Shown: one piece after another, positions 32,128 through 43,502 of the stretch | Numbering within the stretch: position 1 is the first letter of the stretch | Layout: each line of letters opens with the position of its first letter | NCBI RefSeq assembly: GCF_028640845.1 | Contig: NC_080541.1 | Location: 32,689,435 to 32,753,434 of the forward strand | Length of the DNA stretch: 64,000 bases | Origin: Ahaetulla prasina | Taxonomy: Eukaryota; Chordata; Lepidosauria; Squamata; Colubridae | Direction: 5' to 3' | The notes under the pieces: model-generated | Seen by the model: only the letters and a program-made list of their open reading frames with translations | What the model was told of the DNA's origin: nothing | Databases searched by the model: none | Position numbers and translations under genes: made by a program

Positions 32128-32476
32128 TAAAGGTAAAGGTTCCCCTCCCACATATGTGCTAGTCGTTACCGACTCTAGGGGGCGGTGCTCATCTCCATTT
32201 CAAAGCTGAAGAGCCAGCACTGTCCGAAGACGTCTCCATGGTCATATGGCCGGCATGACTAAATGCCAAAGGCGCACAGAACGCTGTTACCTTCCCACCA
32301 AAGGTGGTCCCTATTTTTCTACTTGCATTTTTTATGTGCTGTCGAACTGCTAGGTTGGCAGAAGCTGGGACACGTAATGGGAGCTCACCCCATTACACGG
32401 CACTAGGGATTCGAACCACTGAACTGCCGACCTTTTGATCGACAAGCTCAGCGTCTTAGCCACTGAGCAGTGTGGA
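32128..32476 (-). mobile_element. Sauria-type tRNA-derived SINE
   Basis: Minus-strand head with CAGTGGCTAAGACGCTGAGC (box A side) and GGTTCGAATCCC (box B), then the conserved body (GGAGACGTCTTCGGACAGTG, ATGAGCACCGCCCCCTAGAG) and a 3' end in GGGAACCTTTACCTTTAC. Known: Sauria SINEs are squamate elements mobilised through Bov-B-like tails. The head's first bases are altered (CACTGCTCAG). Confidence 0.88.
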
Positions 32477-33001
32477 CAAGCAAAAATCTAGGGTTAGGGT
32501 TTAAGTTTAGGGCTCCAGGGCTCCAGAAGAAGAATCGTAATCTATCAAGCTTCAGCTGTACCAACATGGGGGCAAGAAGGCACTGTTCGTTTCAAGATCA
32601 GGATAAACCAAGCTATTTTCCAGCTGTTCAAGAAAACAGGTGTTTGTTGATCCCAGTTACAGATAACTGGGGTGGATTATCTCTGGCTAATATTTCGTCT
32701 GCCATTCCAATCATGTGACTAACAAAATAAAAAGATAAATGTGTGTATGCACAAACACACAGATATGCAGCCCACCATTCATTACAACTAATGTAATATT
32801 AGGAGTCATAGGCAAGCTTTCCAAAGCAGTCAAGCTCCTAAAAAAAATTCACTTTGAACCCTTTTAAAGAGGCAGAACACTTCCAAGACTACCAGATGGT
32901 AATCATTGTTCTGTCTCTTTGATAAAAGACATGAAAAGCTGCTGCTCTTGAATGCAAATAATTGATGACTTAAGTGACGTTTATTCATATTACTTTAATG
33001 T

Positions 33002-33166
33002 GTAAAAGTGTGCAAAAATATGATTTTAAAAGCTTAAATCAAGGCAAATATGGTTACTATACAATATGATACCTAACTTAGAAGTAAAAGTGTGCAACAA
33101 GTATGATTTTAAAAAGCTTAAATCAAGGTAAATATGCTTACTATGCAATATGATACATAACTTAGA
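33002..33166. repeat. Tandem duplication of about 81 bp
   Basis: GTAAAAGTGTGCAA...GATTTTAAAAGCTTAAATCAAGG...AACTTAGAA occurs twice, from 33002 and from 33083, with several differences. No function seen. Confidence 0.85.
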
Positions 33167-35328
33167 AGAAAAATCCAGCAAAATTTAGCAGGATTTACTT
33201 CCAGAACAGTTTGTATATGTTTCCTTCTGAAGCATTTAGCATTAGACTCAAAAAAAAAAAAAAGCTGCAGAAACTCTGTTCAGCACACTTAATCAGGGAT
33301 TGCATTCCCATCCAGCAGTTATTATCCCACTTATACTGATATTCTTAGTGGATAATGCTGAAAAATCCTCTGACCTAAATTCTTCACATATTATAAGGCA
33401 ATGATCTTTGGTGCCCAGTTGAATATTGAATAAACAAGAATAAATCTAAATGGATGTGCAATAGATTAGTGCTCAGTAAGCATTAAATACAGGTTGCTTC
33501 ATCTCAAATATCTGCTGAATGCAGACATCCAGAAATAGCTACCCTATTACAAGACATCAACACATTTCAAAATGTATTTCTACTGAAAATATTTCCTGTT
33601 AGACCTATATTCAATGATACTCTCTGGTGTTAAGTTTCAAGAAGAATAAAATCTATAGGATGGCAATTGCTTCCCTTCCCTCTTCAGCTAACGTATTTAA
33701 GTAAATAGAAGTATTCTAATATTCATTTCATAATAACTAAAGAAGAAATACGGCAAAGCAAATATAAAAAAATGCTTATTCTGTCAGAACAGTATTCATT
33801 TATCTACATAATAGATTCACAGCTATTTCTTTCTATGATATCCAATTCAATAAAAGATTTAGAAACATAAGAATTCTCAGAATCTTGTAGAGATTATATC
33901 TCTCAAGATGCTTTTTGATATGAAATGCGGAGATAAAGTATTTCCTGAAATGATTTTCCATTCCTGCTCACTTTCACTATTTCTTCTTACTTGATATTTG
34001 TATAATATATATACTATATCTTCAGAATTATAGCAAAATATTAATGCATATAAAACATTTTGCTAAGAATGTCAATAGTTTTGATAGCATTTTATTTCTA
34101 AATAGATCTATTTAAAAGTCTGTGTAAATGTACAAATAATGGCACTGTAAGCCATACACACTTTTCTGTCATCGAACGTCTCAGATTCTTCAGCGTCAGC
34201 AGAGTAACATTTAATAAAGGATCGAGTCTTGGAAGAATCTGCCTCAGGACTCAATAAGTTTTATTAAGCATTCTTTCTACAATGAAGTTTTCAGTGACAT
34301 AGAATATCAGCCTGAAAAAGTCAACTATTGAGAAGGCTGAATGGTGCTCAAAAACCAAATTAAACTTCATTGTTTTCTTTTTCAAACCATTTTTCCTGAA
34401 ACTGACTGACTGACTGACCGACCGACTGACCGAGATTGAGGTCTTTGGACATTGGATATATATTTACATGTGCTTTATATGATGCTGAGTTCTGGTCCAG
34501 ACTTAGAAAAATCTGCACTTTAAGGGATTAAGACTGATGTCCTTTTCTTAACAACTCTTAATTGATATCATGGCTCTCATAAAGCATTTGTTGTCTTGAC
34601 AAGGAAAAAAATAAATATACATGTATTTCAAACTCTGTATTCAGCATTCTGTGTTAGCAAAACAACAGTGGAAATTAGCAAACTGTATGGATGCTTCAAC
34701 ATATTCTGGGCATACTCAGCATTTTATTTGTGCAGTTCAGTAAAACATTATTCTCAGCCATTAGCCCAGAAATTGGCTATGATGTGCCAATGAGACTAAC
34801 ACACTCATAATCATTTGTCTATGCTCCCATCTTCCTTCACCATCTTACATTTTTAAAGAAAATCGCATTCTGCACAGTTCTAATCCACAGGGTAATGTTT
34901 ATTCACAGTAATATAATGTTCTTAGAAATGAAAACAGTGTATATTTTTTGTTTGAAAATGTGTCCACCTATTCATAAGGGCAAAGGTAAGTTGGGGAATC
35001 ACAAGAAATAATAAGTAGGGGGAATCACCATTTGCTCTCTCAAGCTTTAAAGTTTCCATGACCACCGTGGCATTTAGTCCATAAAATAATAGAAGCACAT
35101 GGCAGCCATTTTTAAAAACTACCTTCAAAAATCCCAAATATTCCTGTCAATGCACAAAAAATGGTTGCCTATTGATAGACATTATCATTCCCCATGATGG
35201 TACTCTATGGATTCCTAGCATTTCCAGCAATTGCTAGTGAAAGGAAGATGAATAGAACCCCATAAACCTAGGAGGTCATGTTAGTTCGATGAAACTGAAT
35301 TTATCCATTGCTTCAGTCAAAGCTAGAA
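33167..35328. other. Intron, nothing recognised
   Basis: AT-rich intronic DNA with a small (GACT)n run at 34402-34435. No gene, exon or named repeat. Confidence 0.45.
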
Positions 35329-35796
35329 CAGTGATGGCTAATCTTTTTACCATCGCATGCCAGGAGGGGGGGGAGGTTTGCATGCGTGCGTGCCCACATC
35401 CATAATTCTATGTGCCCCGCCCTGCCACTCCCCCCAGTTCCTGGCATATGATGGCCCGGTAGGTCTGTTTTTCTCTCTCACCTGGCTACAGAGCCTCTCT
35501 ATGAGTCTTGGGAGGGCAAAAACTGCCTTTCCCACCCACCTATCCCGGAGGCTAGAAACTCCTAGAGAGGCTCTGGAGGCTGGGGACAGCAAAAAAATGT
35601 CACTTCCTGTCCAACTGGAAGTTGGTAAATGGGCCGTTTCTGGCCTCCAGAGGGCCTCCGGGGGGTGGGAAAGGCAGTTTCCGCTCTCTGGAGGCTCTCT
35701 GGAAGCAGGAAACAGCCTGTTTCCCTTCTGATGGGCCCAGAAGGCCCAAAAATCAGCTGAGTTCACGTACCCACTGATATAGGTACTCCATCACAG
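35329..35796. mobile_element. hAT-like MITE, about 470 bp
   Basis: Left end CAGTGATGGCTAATC and right end CTCCATCACAG are inverted repeats of the family at 24227. Flanks AGCTAGAA / GGCTAGAA agree at 7 of 8. The GC-rich middle (repeated GGCCTCCAGAGG-like words) gives long frames on both strands that are not genes. Confidence 0.85.
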
Positions 35797-35804
35797 GGCT
35801 AGAA

Positions 35805-36765
35805 GGAATGCAGTATTAATTAGGAATTCAGCTTTAAGCAGAGTGTGTATGTGCATCTATTTTTTTTCATCCAGTAAAAAAAGATGAAGACTTTCTCAAG
35901 ATGAGAAAGTCTTTGATTCCTAATGACTACATGGGAAAGGTCCATCATTTTTTTCCCTTCGCAACAGCAAAGAGTGGTTTACCATTTGTTGATACAAAAA
36001 TTGTGCTCTCTGTGAAACTATCTAAAAGCTCTAAATGCAATATCCATTAAGGCCGGCCTTTCTGTTATTATTTGATATAGTTACAGTAGTTTTATTGATT
36101 TACTGTCAAAACCAAGAAATGAGCAAAATGACAAAGATTGCGTATGAAAGGAATGCATTGAAAACACAGGTCTATTTGTTACCATAGCATTAAACAGCTT
36201 ATACGGGTAACTTGGTCATCATAAATGTTATGCTACAATAAACAGGAGTCACGACTGGGGAAAAAAATTAGCAAGCTTTCTTGGAATTTCAGATGACCTG
36301 ATAGTTAAAATGAGAACATTCTCCTCGTCTCAGTGACTATGCTATAGCTTAATAAAGGCATTAATAGGTAGGTTCATCAAGCCATTTACAAGACAGTGTT
36401 TTCCTTAACAGGCAGGGGAAAATTTGGATGGCAAAGTATTAAAATGAACAAGAGCAAGAAGTCTTTTGAGAGCTGGTCAAAGATATTCAATAGATACTTG
36501 GCATGGGAGAAAGGTCTTGCAAATGGAACTACCTGGTTCAAGGAAAAGTTGTACCAAGGTCATACTGAATATTATTGTCATGGGCCTACTGCTTCAGCTG
36601 TAACAAAGCTTTCTCAAGGTTAAGTCAGGTCAAGTGTTGAGCTGATAACCTATGGAATTTTATATGTAGGTCACTAACTACCTTCCATGATGACTTCCTT
36701 CCAACTTGCAAGTGAAACCAAATCTGAGCCCAAATTTGAGCAAGGTTTCATGTGAATCTGTACAG
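35805..36765. other. Intron, nothing recognised
   Basis: No repeat or exon recognised. Confidence 0.4.
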
Positions 36766-37064
36766 CATGTGTGTCAAACTCGATTTCATTGAGGGCCACA
36801 TAAGGATTGTGTTTGACCTTGAGGAGCTGACATCACTCGTGTCAGGGGCGCCTGTGGTGGCCCAAGCATTCTGCCAACGAAAATGTGCTCCTGAACTCTG
36901 TTTTTGGCTGCAACAGCCTCTTGCAACCCTCTGCCAGCGAAAATGGAGCTCCAGAGGGCTTCCCGCAGCCCTCCCAAGTTCTGTTTTTGCTGGCAGAGGC
37001 ACCTGTTTCCAGGGCAGCCCTGCGGGACAGATCCGGCCCCCAGACCTTCAGTTTGACATCCCTG
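36766..37064. mobile_element. hAT-like MITE, about 300 bp
   Basis: Left end GTGTGTCAAACTCGATTTC and right end CAGTTTGACATCCCTG are inverted repeats. Flanks CTGTACAG / TTCTACAG agree at 6 of 8. GAGGGCCACATAAGGATTGTG is typical of the family. Confidence 0.8.
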
Positions 37065-37829
37065 TTCTACAGCATGGGTATCTGCAGGAGCTTGCTGCTT
37101 TCATCAGCATCATCATGATGTAAAGCTCTGCCCCTTTTGAACATACATGTGGCATGACTTGCTTCACAGGGCTATAATGCTACTTTTGTCATTAGCCCCT
37201 CCTGCTCCCACTCCTCTGTGGATGCTGCTGCTTTAAAGCAATTAAATTAATTTCCAGTCTCAGAAACAAATCAGATATATGAATTTGGACTCCATAGCTT
37301 CAAAAGAGATAATAAAATATCAAATCTTTCCACCAGATACTAGATGTCCTTGCTCTAGATATTTTTGGCAATGATTGTTACTGAGTTTGGTGCATTATAG
37401 GATAGCTTTTGAGAATTTGTGAACCTTGGTAAAATGACAGCATTTTGTTGTTCTTTCCAGATGCTTGAAAAGAAACACCTAGATATTTAAATACCCTATT
37501 CACAAGTAATATTGCTGATTTTCCAGAAGAGAAGACAGATGACAGTTCTTTTGGGGAAAGCAATTATTTTGGTTTTATCATAGTTAACAACCAGTCTTTC
37601 CTCTCTTCAATAGAGAAACAAGGCTTGCAGACTCAATCTCAGCCCAACTTTGTGAGAAGAATTACAGCTGTACCAATAGACAAAAGAACCCAAACAAATC
37701 TATTGATCAGCTCTGGGTGATGAAATTCATGAACCATGATTTGCTTCACAGAATTAATTTAAAGCTGAAAAAGAGAAGAGCCATGACATGTTTTGGTTTC
37801 ACCCTCTGAATGGAGAGTAAGCATGCCAG
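37065..37829. other. Intron, nothing recognised
   Basis: No repeat or exon recognised. Confidence 0.4.
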
Positions 37830-38980
37830 ACAAATCTTATTTCATTCTTTGACAAAGTGACAAAATTAGTAGACCAGTGAAATGCTGCGGACATAGTATA
37901 CTTAGATTTCAGTAAGGCATTTGACAAAGTAGACAGCAACCTATTATTTGATATGATAGAAAAATGTGAGTTAGACAGCATCACCACAAGATGAATTTGT
38001 AACTGTCTGACCAACTTCACTCAACATGTAGTCCTTAATGAAACTATCTTCATTGAGGGAAGTATGCAGTTGTGTACCCCAAGGCTCTTTCTTAGGCCCA
38101 GTACTTTTCAATTATCTTCATCAATGATTTAGAATAGGGGATAGAAGGGGGAATTTTCAGACAATACCAAGCTGGCAGGAATACCCAACACTCCAGAAGA
38201 TAGGCTCAAGATACAGAAGGATCTTGACAGACTTCAACACTGAGCCCTATCAAACAAAATGAAATTTAGTGGTAACAAAAAGTTCTACAGAAGAAACCAA
38301 ATGCACAGGTATAGAATAAGTAGTAGCTGGCTCAATAGTAGTAACTGCAAGAGGGATTTGGAGCCCTAGTGGACAATCACTTAAATGTGAGCCAGCAGTG
38401 TTCTGCAGCTGCCAAAAAAGCCAACAGAGTCCTAGGCTGCATTAACAAAAGGATAGACTCAAGATCAAATGAAGTGTTAATACTACTTTATAATGCCTTG
38501 GTAAGACCACGCTTGGAATATTGCATTCAGTTTTGGTCACCATGATATAAAAACAACGTTGAGACCAGAAAGAATGCAGAGAAGAGCAACAAAGATGATT
38601 ATGGGACTGGAGGTTAAAACATACAAAGAACAATTGCAAGAATTGGATATGTCTAATTTAATGGAAAAAAGGACTAGAGGTGACATGATAGCAGTGTTCC
38701 AATATCTAAGGGGCTACCACAAAGAAGATGGGGGTCAACCTATTCTTCAAAGCAATAGAAGGAAGGACAAGAAGCAATGGATGGAAACTAATCAGGGAGT
38801 GAACCAATCTACAACTAAGGAGAAATTTCCTGTGACAGTTAAAACAAACAGTGTAATGACTTGCCTTTAGAAATTGTGAGTGTGCCAACACTGGAGGTTC
38901 TTAAGAAGAGATTGAACGATCAATTGTCTGAAATGGTATAGGATTATCACAAAAATTGTATGATGCCTGAAAATACTGAT
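37830..38980 (+). mobile_element. Classical CR1 LINE, decayed 3' half
   Basis: Recognisable reverse-transcriptase words: DIVYLDFSKAFDKVDS (block A) near 37890, then a degraded block B-C region near 38060-38190, and later ALVRPRLEYCIQFWSP-like and ERMQRRATKMIMGLE (38571-38615). Numerous stops and frameshifts. Its last part is contained in the tandem duplication. Confidence 0.82.
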
Positions 38981-40305
38981 GGATACTTGCAGAGCTTTCC
39001 TTATGTAAGTGTCAACCAATATTTACAATTCATACTTGTACACACAAAAGCATTAGTTTACGAATCTGGCGTTTGCCTATGGCAATAAAAACTCCAGATC
39101 TCAAGATCAAAATTATTCTAGTTCGTATTGTTTGGATTGTTATCACAGTTAATATATAATGTGGAGGAAGTAACAGCAATATTATTCACATATTGTGTAT
39201 CTGATGATGGATATGTTCCTGGGGCTGCATACATAGTGATATAGCAAGAGCTGTAAACTTCCATTCTACATCTTTTGAAAAGCCACTTTATAAAAAAGTT
39301 GCAAACATCTGAAATTAAATTAAAATGCTGCATAGTGGGATGAAAGAGATTCTTGAAAGTGAGGTCATCTATCAAAGTATATAAATGTGATCTGAACTGT
39401 TAAACTTATATCTTTGATGAGAGAAAGAGAGAGAGAAAACAATGTTGAGACCAGAAAGAATGCAGAGAAGAGCAACAAAGATGATTATGGGACTGGAGGT
39501 TAAAACATACAAAGAACAATTGCAAGAATTGGATATGTCTAATTTAATGGAAAAAAAGGACTAGAGGTGACATGATAGCAGTGTTCCAATATCTAAGGGG
39601 CTACCACAAAGAAGATGGGGGTCAACCTATTCTTCAAAGCAATAGAAGGAAGGACAAGAAGCAATGGATGGAAACTAATCAGGGAGTGAACCAATCTACA
39701 ACTAAGGAGAAATTTCCTGTGACAGTTAAAACAAACAGTGTAATGACTTGCCTCTAGAAATTGTGAGTGTGCCAACACTGGAGGTTCTTAAGAAGAGATT
39801 GAACGATCAATTGTCTGAAATGGTATAGGATTATCACAAAAATTGTATGATGCCTGAAAATACTGATGGATACTTGCAGAGCTTTCCTTATGTAAGTGTC
39901 AACCAATATTTACAATTCATACTTGTACACACAAAAGCATTAGTTTATGAATCTGGCGTTTGCCTATGGCAATAAAAACTCCAGATCTCAAGATCAAAAT
40001 TATTCTAGTTCATATTGTTTGGATTGTTATCACAGTTAATATATAATGTGGAGGAAGTAACAACAATATTATTCACATATTGTGGATCTGATGATGGATA
40101 TGTTCCTGGGGCTGCATACATAGTGATATAGCAAGAGCTGTAAACTTCCATTCTACATCTTTTGAAAAGCCACTTTATAAAAAAGTTGCAAACATCTGAA
40201 ATTAAATTAAAATGCTGCATAGTGGGATGAAAGAGATTCTTGAAAGTGAGGTCATCTATCAAAGTATATAAATGTGATCTGAACTGTTAAACTTATATCT
40301 TTGAT

Positions 40306-40325
<20 letters not shown>
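38554..40325 (+). repeat. Tandem duplication, unit about 886 bp
   Basis: 38554-39439 and 39440-40325 are nearly identical, from AACGTTGAGACCAGAAAG to the TCTTTGATGAGAGAAAGAGAG run. The few differences include C/T near 39062 vs 39948 and T/G near 39196 vs 40083. The unit has CR1 3' sequence plus unique DNA. A (GA)n run sits at each right edge. Confidence 0.95.
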
Positions 40326-40353
<28 letters not shown>

Positions 40354-40373
40354 AGAAAGAGAGAGAAAACAAT
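40306..40373. repeat. (GA)n microsatellite
   Basis: Long GAGAGA run with AAAG interruptions; the first duplicate's run (39419-39437) is much shorter. Confidence 0.95.
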
Positions 40374-40510
40374 GTTTTTGAAGATGCTTAATTGGTTCCA
40401 AACAGGTAAGATTACAACATCCATCATCCCCCATAGCAAAACTGTTTGTTATTCCCATGCTTGTGGACCAACAAATATCCCCCTTGGCTGGAGATCTTCA
40501 ATGATTGGCT

Positions 40511-41865
40511 AAAGACAAAAAATATAGTCACTCAGTGTGTGTGTTATACTGCCATTGTCAGCCCCGCAATTTTCTTGAGTGCTCCATCTTAAAGATATTT
40601 ATTTACATTTCTTACTTCCACAACACAGAAGTCTTCCCCTTCCAAATTGGTAATGATATTTTGACTTAAAGTACTTTTGTTGGACATAGGCGGATGACTG
40701 CCAATTAACATTAATACTTCATTCATCTCATTAAATTTGTTACTATCTATTTCAGTAGTCTCAGGGCAACTTACAAAATCCAGTGCAGGTAGTTCTCGCT
40801 GACTAACTGCCTTATTAGCGACATTTAAATTTACAACAAAGTTTCAAAAAAGCTTTATGACCAGTTCTCACAGAAATCAAAAGTTGTAGTCATGTGATGT
40901 CTTGTTTAGCAACTGCACTCTATAGCGACAGAGTTGCTGGTTCAAATTGTGGTTGGTAAGTGAGGAATACTTATACACAATATACAGATAAACCTCCACC
41001 TGGCCTTAACAACTCTCTAAAAGGATGCAAATTACCAGCTGTCTGCAAGGAATATAAATCCTTCCATTCCCCACAACTCAGTCAGAGCTGAAGAAGCTTC
41101 TTGGATAAGAAGCGAAACGTCTTCAAAGAAAAAACCAAGACAGTCCACTTGCCTCTTGAAAAAACACCTTTGGGACAACCATGACCTTGATGACTGAAAA
41201 TCTCCATAGATGAGTATTTGTACACAACTAAAATGGTTAAAAATATACAAGTATGCCTACTTGTTTAACTGTAGACATTTATACAATAAAAAGTGTCTCT
41301 CAGGCTTTAGATTACTGCAATGTGGAAATGTAAATCCTCTCTCCTCATTTTAAGCACAGAGCCTTAAGTATCCAGACAGGAAACAAACCAAATTGTGTAA
41401 CACTTTCAAGGAAATGTTTTGTACTGTTCTTAGGTAGGTAAAGTCTATTACTCAATTATTTCTGGCTGGGCATACTCTCTAATTAACATGCCAGTGTGAA
41501 TTGCATTGCTTCTCTTTTTTTCCTCTGACCACTTTAAAAGACTTTTTCACGTTTCCTTTTCATTTAGATTTCACTGTCTACTCCATTGTATTTCTGTATT
41601 GGGTTTTTTTGGAAGCTGAAAGCCTCTTTTTTCAAAGAATAACCATCAGTTTTATTTTTAAAAAATGTTCTGTTTTTGGATTTATTTAAAGTCTGGTGCT
41701 TTTAGCTGCCACCATATTTAAGCTCTTCACTTTTTCTCTGAAATGGTTGGTGGATGAACATCACTCCGAAGAAATCTGAAAAAGGCACTTCTGAGAAAAT
41801 CAACTACTCCAGACTGGTAAGAGACACTACAAGTTGGAGTTACAAAGAGAATTTCTTCTTCAAAC
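40511..41865 (+). repeat. 1.35-kb segment, copy 1 (left of gypsy-like LTR)
   Basis: From TAAAGACAAAAAATATAGTC to AATTTCTTCTTCAAAC, repeated at 43503-44848. It includes a decayed piece of the CAGGTAGTTCTCG MITE family (40784-40975) and a Penelope-like tail motif (41082-41170, CTGAAGAAGCTTCTTGGAT). No gene. Confidence 0.95.
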
Positions 41866-42053
41866 TGTAATGTATTACTGTAAGTTTTGGCGGGAGTTTT
41901 AGGCGGGAAATATCTCGTTCCTGATTGGTTGCAGCCTCAGGCTGAAGTGTATATAAGGAGAGGTTTTTCTCCAGAGTTTTGCTGGGTCACACTATATTAA
42001 AGAGCTGTTGTCACTAACCTGGTCTCCTGCCTCGTCAATACCCGAACATAACA
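41866..42053 (+). mobile_element. 5' LTR of a Ty3/gypsy-like element
   Basis: 188 bases from TGTAATGTATTACTG to CGAACATAACA, with a TATA-like GTATATAAGG at about 41949-41958. Followed at once by TTGGCGACGAGGATGGGAT, a typical start of the internal region in vertebrate gypsy-like elements. No 3' LTR is found in the window, so target duplication cannot be checked; the left flank is CAAAC. Confidence 0.9.
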
Positions 42054-42129
42054 TTGGCGACGAGGATGGGATCTTGAGGCAGAGCACCAGAACAGAGCTG
42101 AACTCACTACGAGAATCAAACCCAGCAAG

Positions 42130-42864
42130 GTGATAGCGAATGCAGCGATGACCGGCTACACGCCACCCACTCCGTTTGACCCTGCCCAGGAAACATGGGG
42201 AATATATATGACCCGTTTCGAAAGTTTCCTGGAGGCAAACGAGTTACAGGGAGTCTCCGACAACCGCAAACGGGCTTACTTCATAAGCCACTGTGGGTCC
42301 GCAGTCATCGCCGTCGCAGAAGCTCTGGCGGAGCCAACACCGCTACACTCCGTGTCGTGGCAGACCCTTCAGACCCTCCTGAAGAATCACTTCGCACCGG
42401 CCCCGTCCAAATACGTTCGACGGTACGAGTTTGGGGAGCAGGCAACAAGAAGGCGAGTCTATCAGCGACTACATGGCAGCCCTGAGACAAGCCTCCAAGC
42501 ATTGCGAGTACCGCGATCTGGACGAAGAGCTGCTGGAACAACTTATACGGGGGGTCAGGGACATCCGTTTGAGGAGACGGTTGCTAGCCAAGAGCAACCT
42601 GACATAAACGCTCTGGACGAAGCCAGAGCCCATGAGATGTCCAACCATGCAGCAGACACCTTGCAAAAGCGACTCACGCCGATGGCGGGCGCAAAGCCGA
42701 GCACAGTCCACCACGAAGAAACCTATCGTGAGTCAACCAGCGAAGAGGAGGAAGAAGTCCACTACACCGGAAAATCGACAAGGAAGACCCGGAGGAATGC
42801 GGAAGCTGCGGGCGACATCAGCGCCAAAGATGTAAGTTCAGGGATGCCATTTGCGGCGGTGTGA
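42130..42864 (+). pseudogene. Gypsy-like gag, frameshifted
   Basis: The first 100 codons read as retrotransposon Gag (PFDPAQETWGIYMTRFESFL; a capsid-like region continuing to APSKYVRRYEFGEQ). A one-base loss near 42447 throws the frame off, after which the correct amino-acid text continues in another frame (with LDEELLEQLI-like words) and returns around 42610. A further one-base loss lies in the zinc-knuckle near 42855. Gag would package the element's RNA; this copy cannot make it. Confidence 0.85.
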
Positions 42865-43119
42865 GAGAAAGGGCACCTGGCCCAAGTCTGCCGAGCACCC
42901 CAACCTTCCCGAAAATTCAAATCGGCCAATCAGAGCGGCTCTGAGTCAGAGATGCAAACCCACATTCCGCGAAATTTCAAACCAGCCAATCAGAGCGAAA
43001 TCGGCAAGGCGACCCGCGATTGGCCAGGAAAGAAAGAGCGAAGTCAAACCGAATGACTGTTACCATAGACCACGCAGCTACCCGCATCAAGAAAAGATCT
43101 TCACTAACCCAACAATTGA

Positions 43120-43290
43120 AGGCGTACCGTGCGGCTGGAAGTAGACACAGGATCCGCCATCACAATCATGTCCTGGGACACTTTTGTGAAAGCCTTGCCG
43201 CACATCGCAGCGCAAGCTACAGAAACAACGGCGGCGGCGGGGTTGCAGCCCAGCCGGGCTCGCACAGCATGGGTAAGCGGAGAGGAAGGA
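43120..43290 (+). pseudogene. Gypsy-like aspartic protease fragment
   Basis: Frame with VDTGSAITIMSWDTF, where DTG is the catalytic triad of retroviral-type proteases. The C-terminal half is replaced or overrun by the GC-rich block that starts near 43364. Confidence 0.8.
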
Positions 43291-43363
43291 GCCTTCGCTC
43301 CATTACTCGATGGAATGACCTTTTCTTCTGGCCTTTGGGGTGGCTCTCGCGGCGAAGCTCGCG

Positions 43364-43462
43364 GTCGGGAAACCTCCTCCCTCAGCCGAGAAGGCTGGCG
43401 GCTCCCCTGCCCAGCCTCTCACTGCACCACCAGGGCTTCCAGCGCCAATGCACAGTCCGCCA
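43364..43462. repeat. Block shared with the MITE at 31227-31320
   Basis: Words CCCTCAGCCGAGAAGGCTGG, CGGCTCCCCTGCCC, CTCTCACTGCACC and CAGGGCTTCC occur in the same order in the MITE (with CTGAG, CCCGCC and CCGGC variants). About 80 percent alike by eye. Confidence 0.85.
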
Positions 43463-43502
43463 AGTTTGCTGGGGCTAGACTGGTTCCGGCGTTGGGAATG
43501 GG

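Larger units (their letters stand above)
42054..43502 (+). mobile_element. Truncated internal region of the gypsy-like element (gag-protease)
   Basis: GC-richer than the surrounding DNA. Holds a gag frame, a zinc-knuckle region with Cys/His near 42797-42890, a protease with its DTGSA active site near 43141-43156, and at 43465-43490 a LLGLDWF-like piece typical of the protease-RT linker. It then stops at 43502; reverse transcriptase, integrase and 3' LTR are absent. Confidence 0.88.

Noticed and set aside
35347..35766. Long frames on both strands (139 and 124 codons)
   Set aside because: GC-rich interior of a hAT-like MITE with internal repeats; open frames on both strands follow from base composition.
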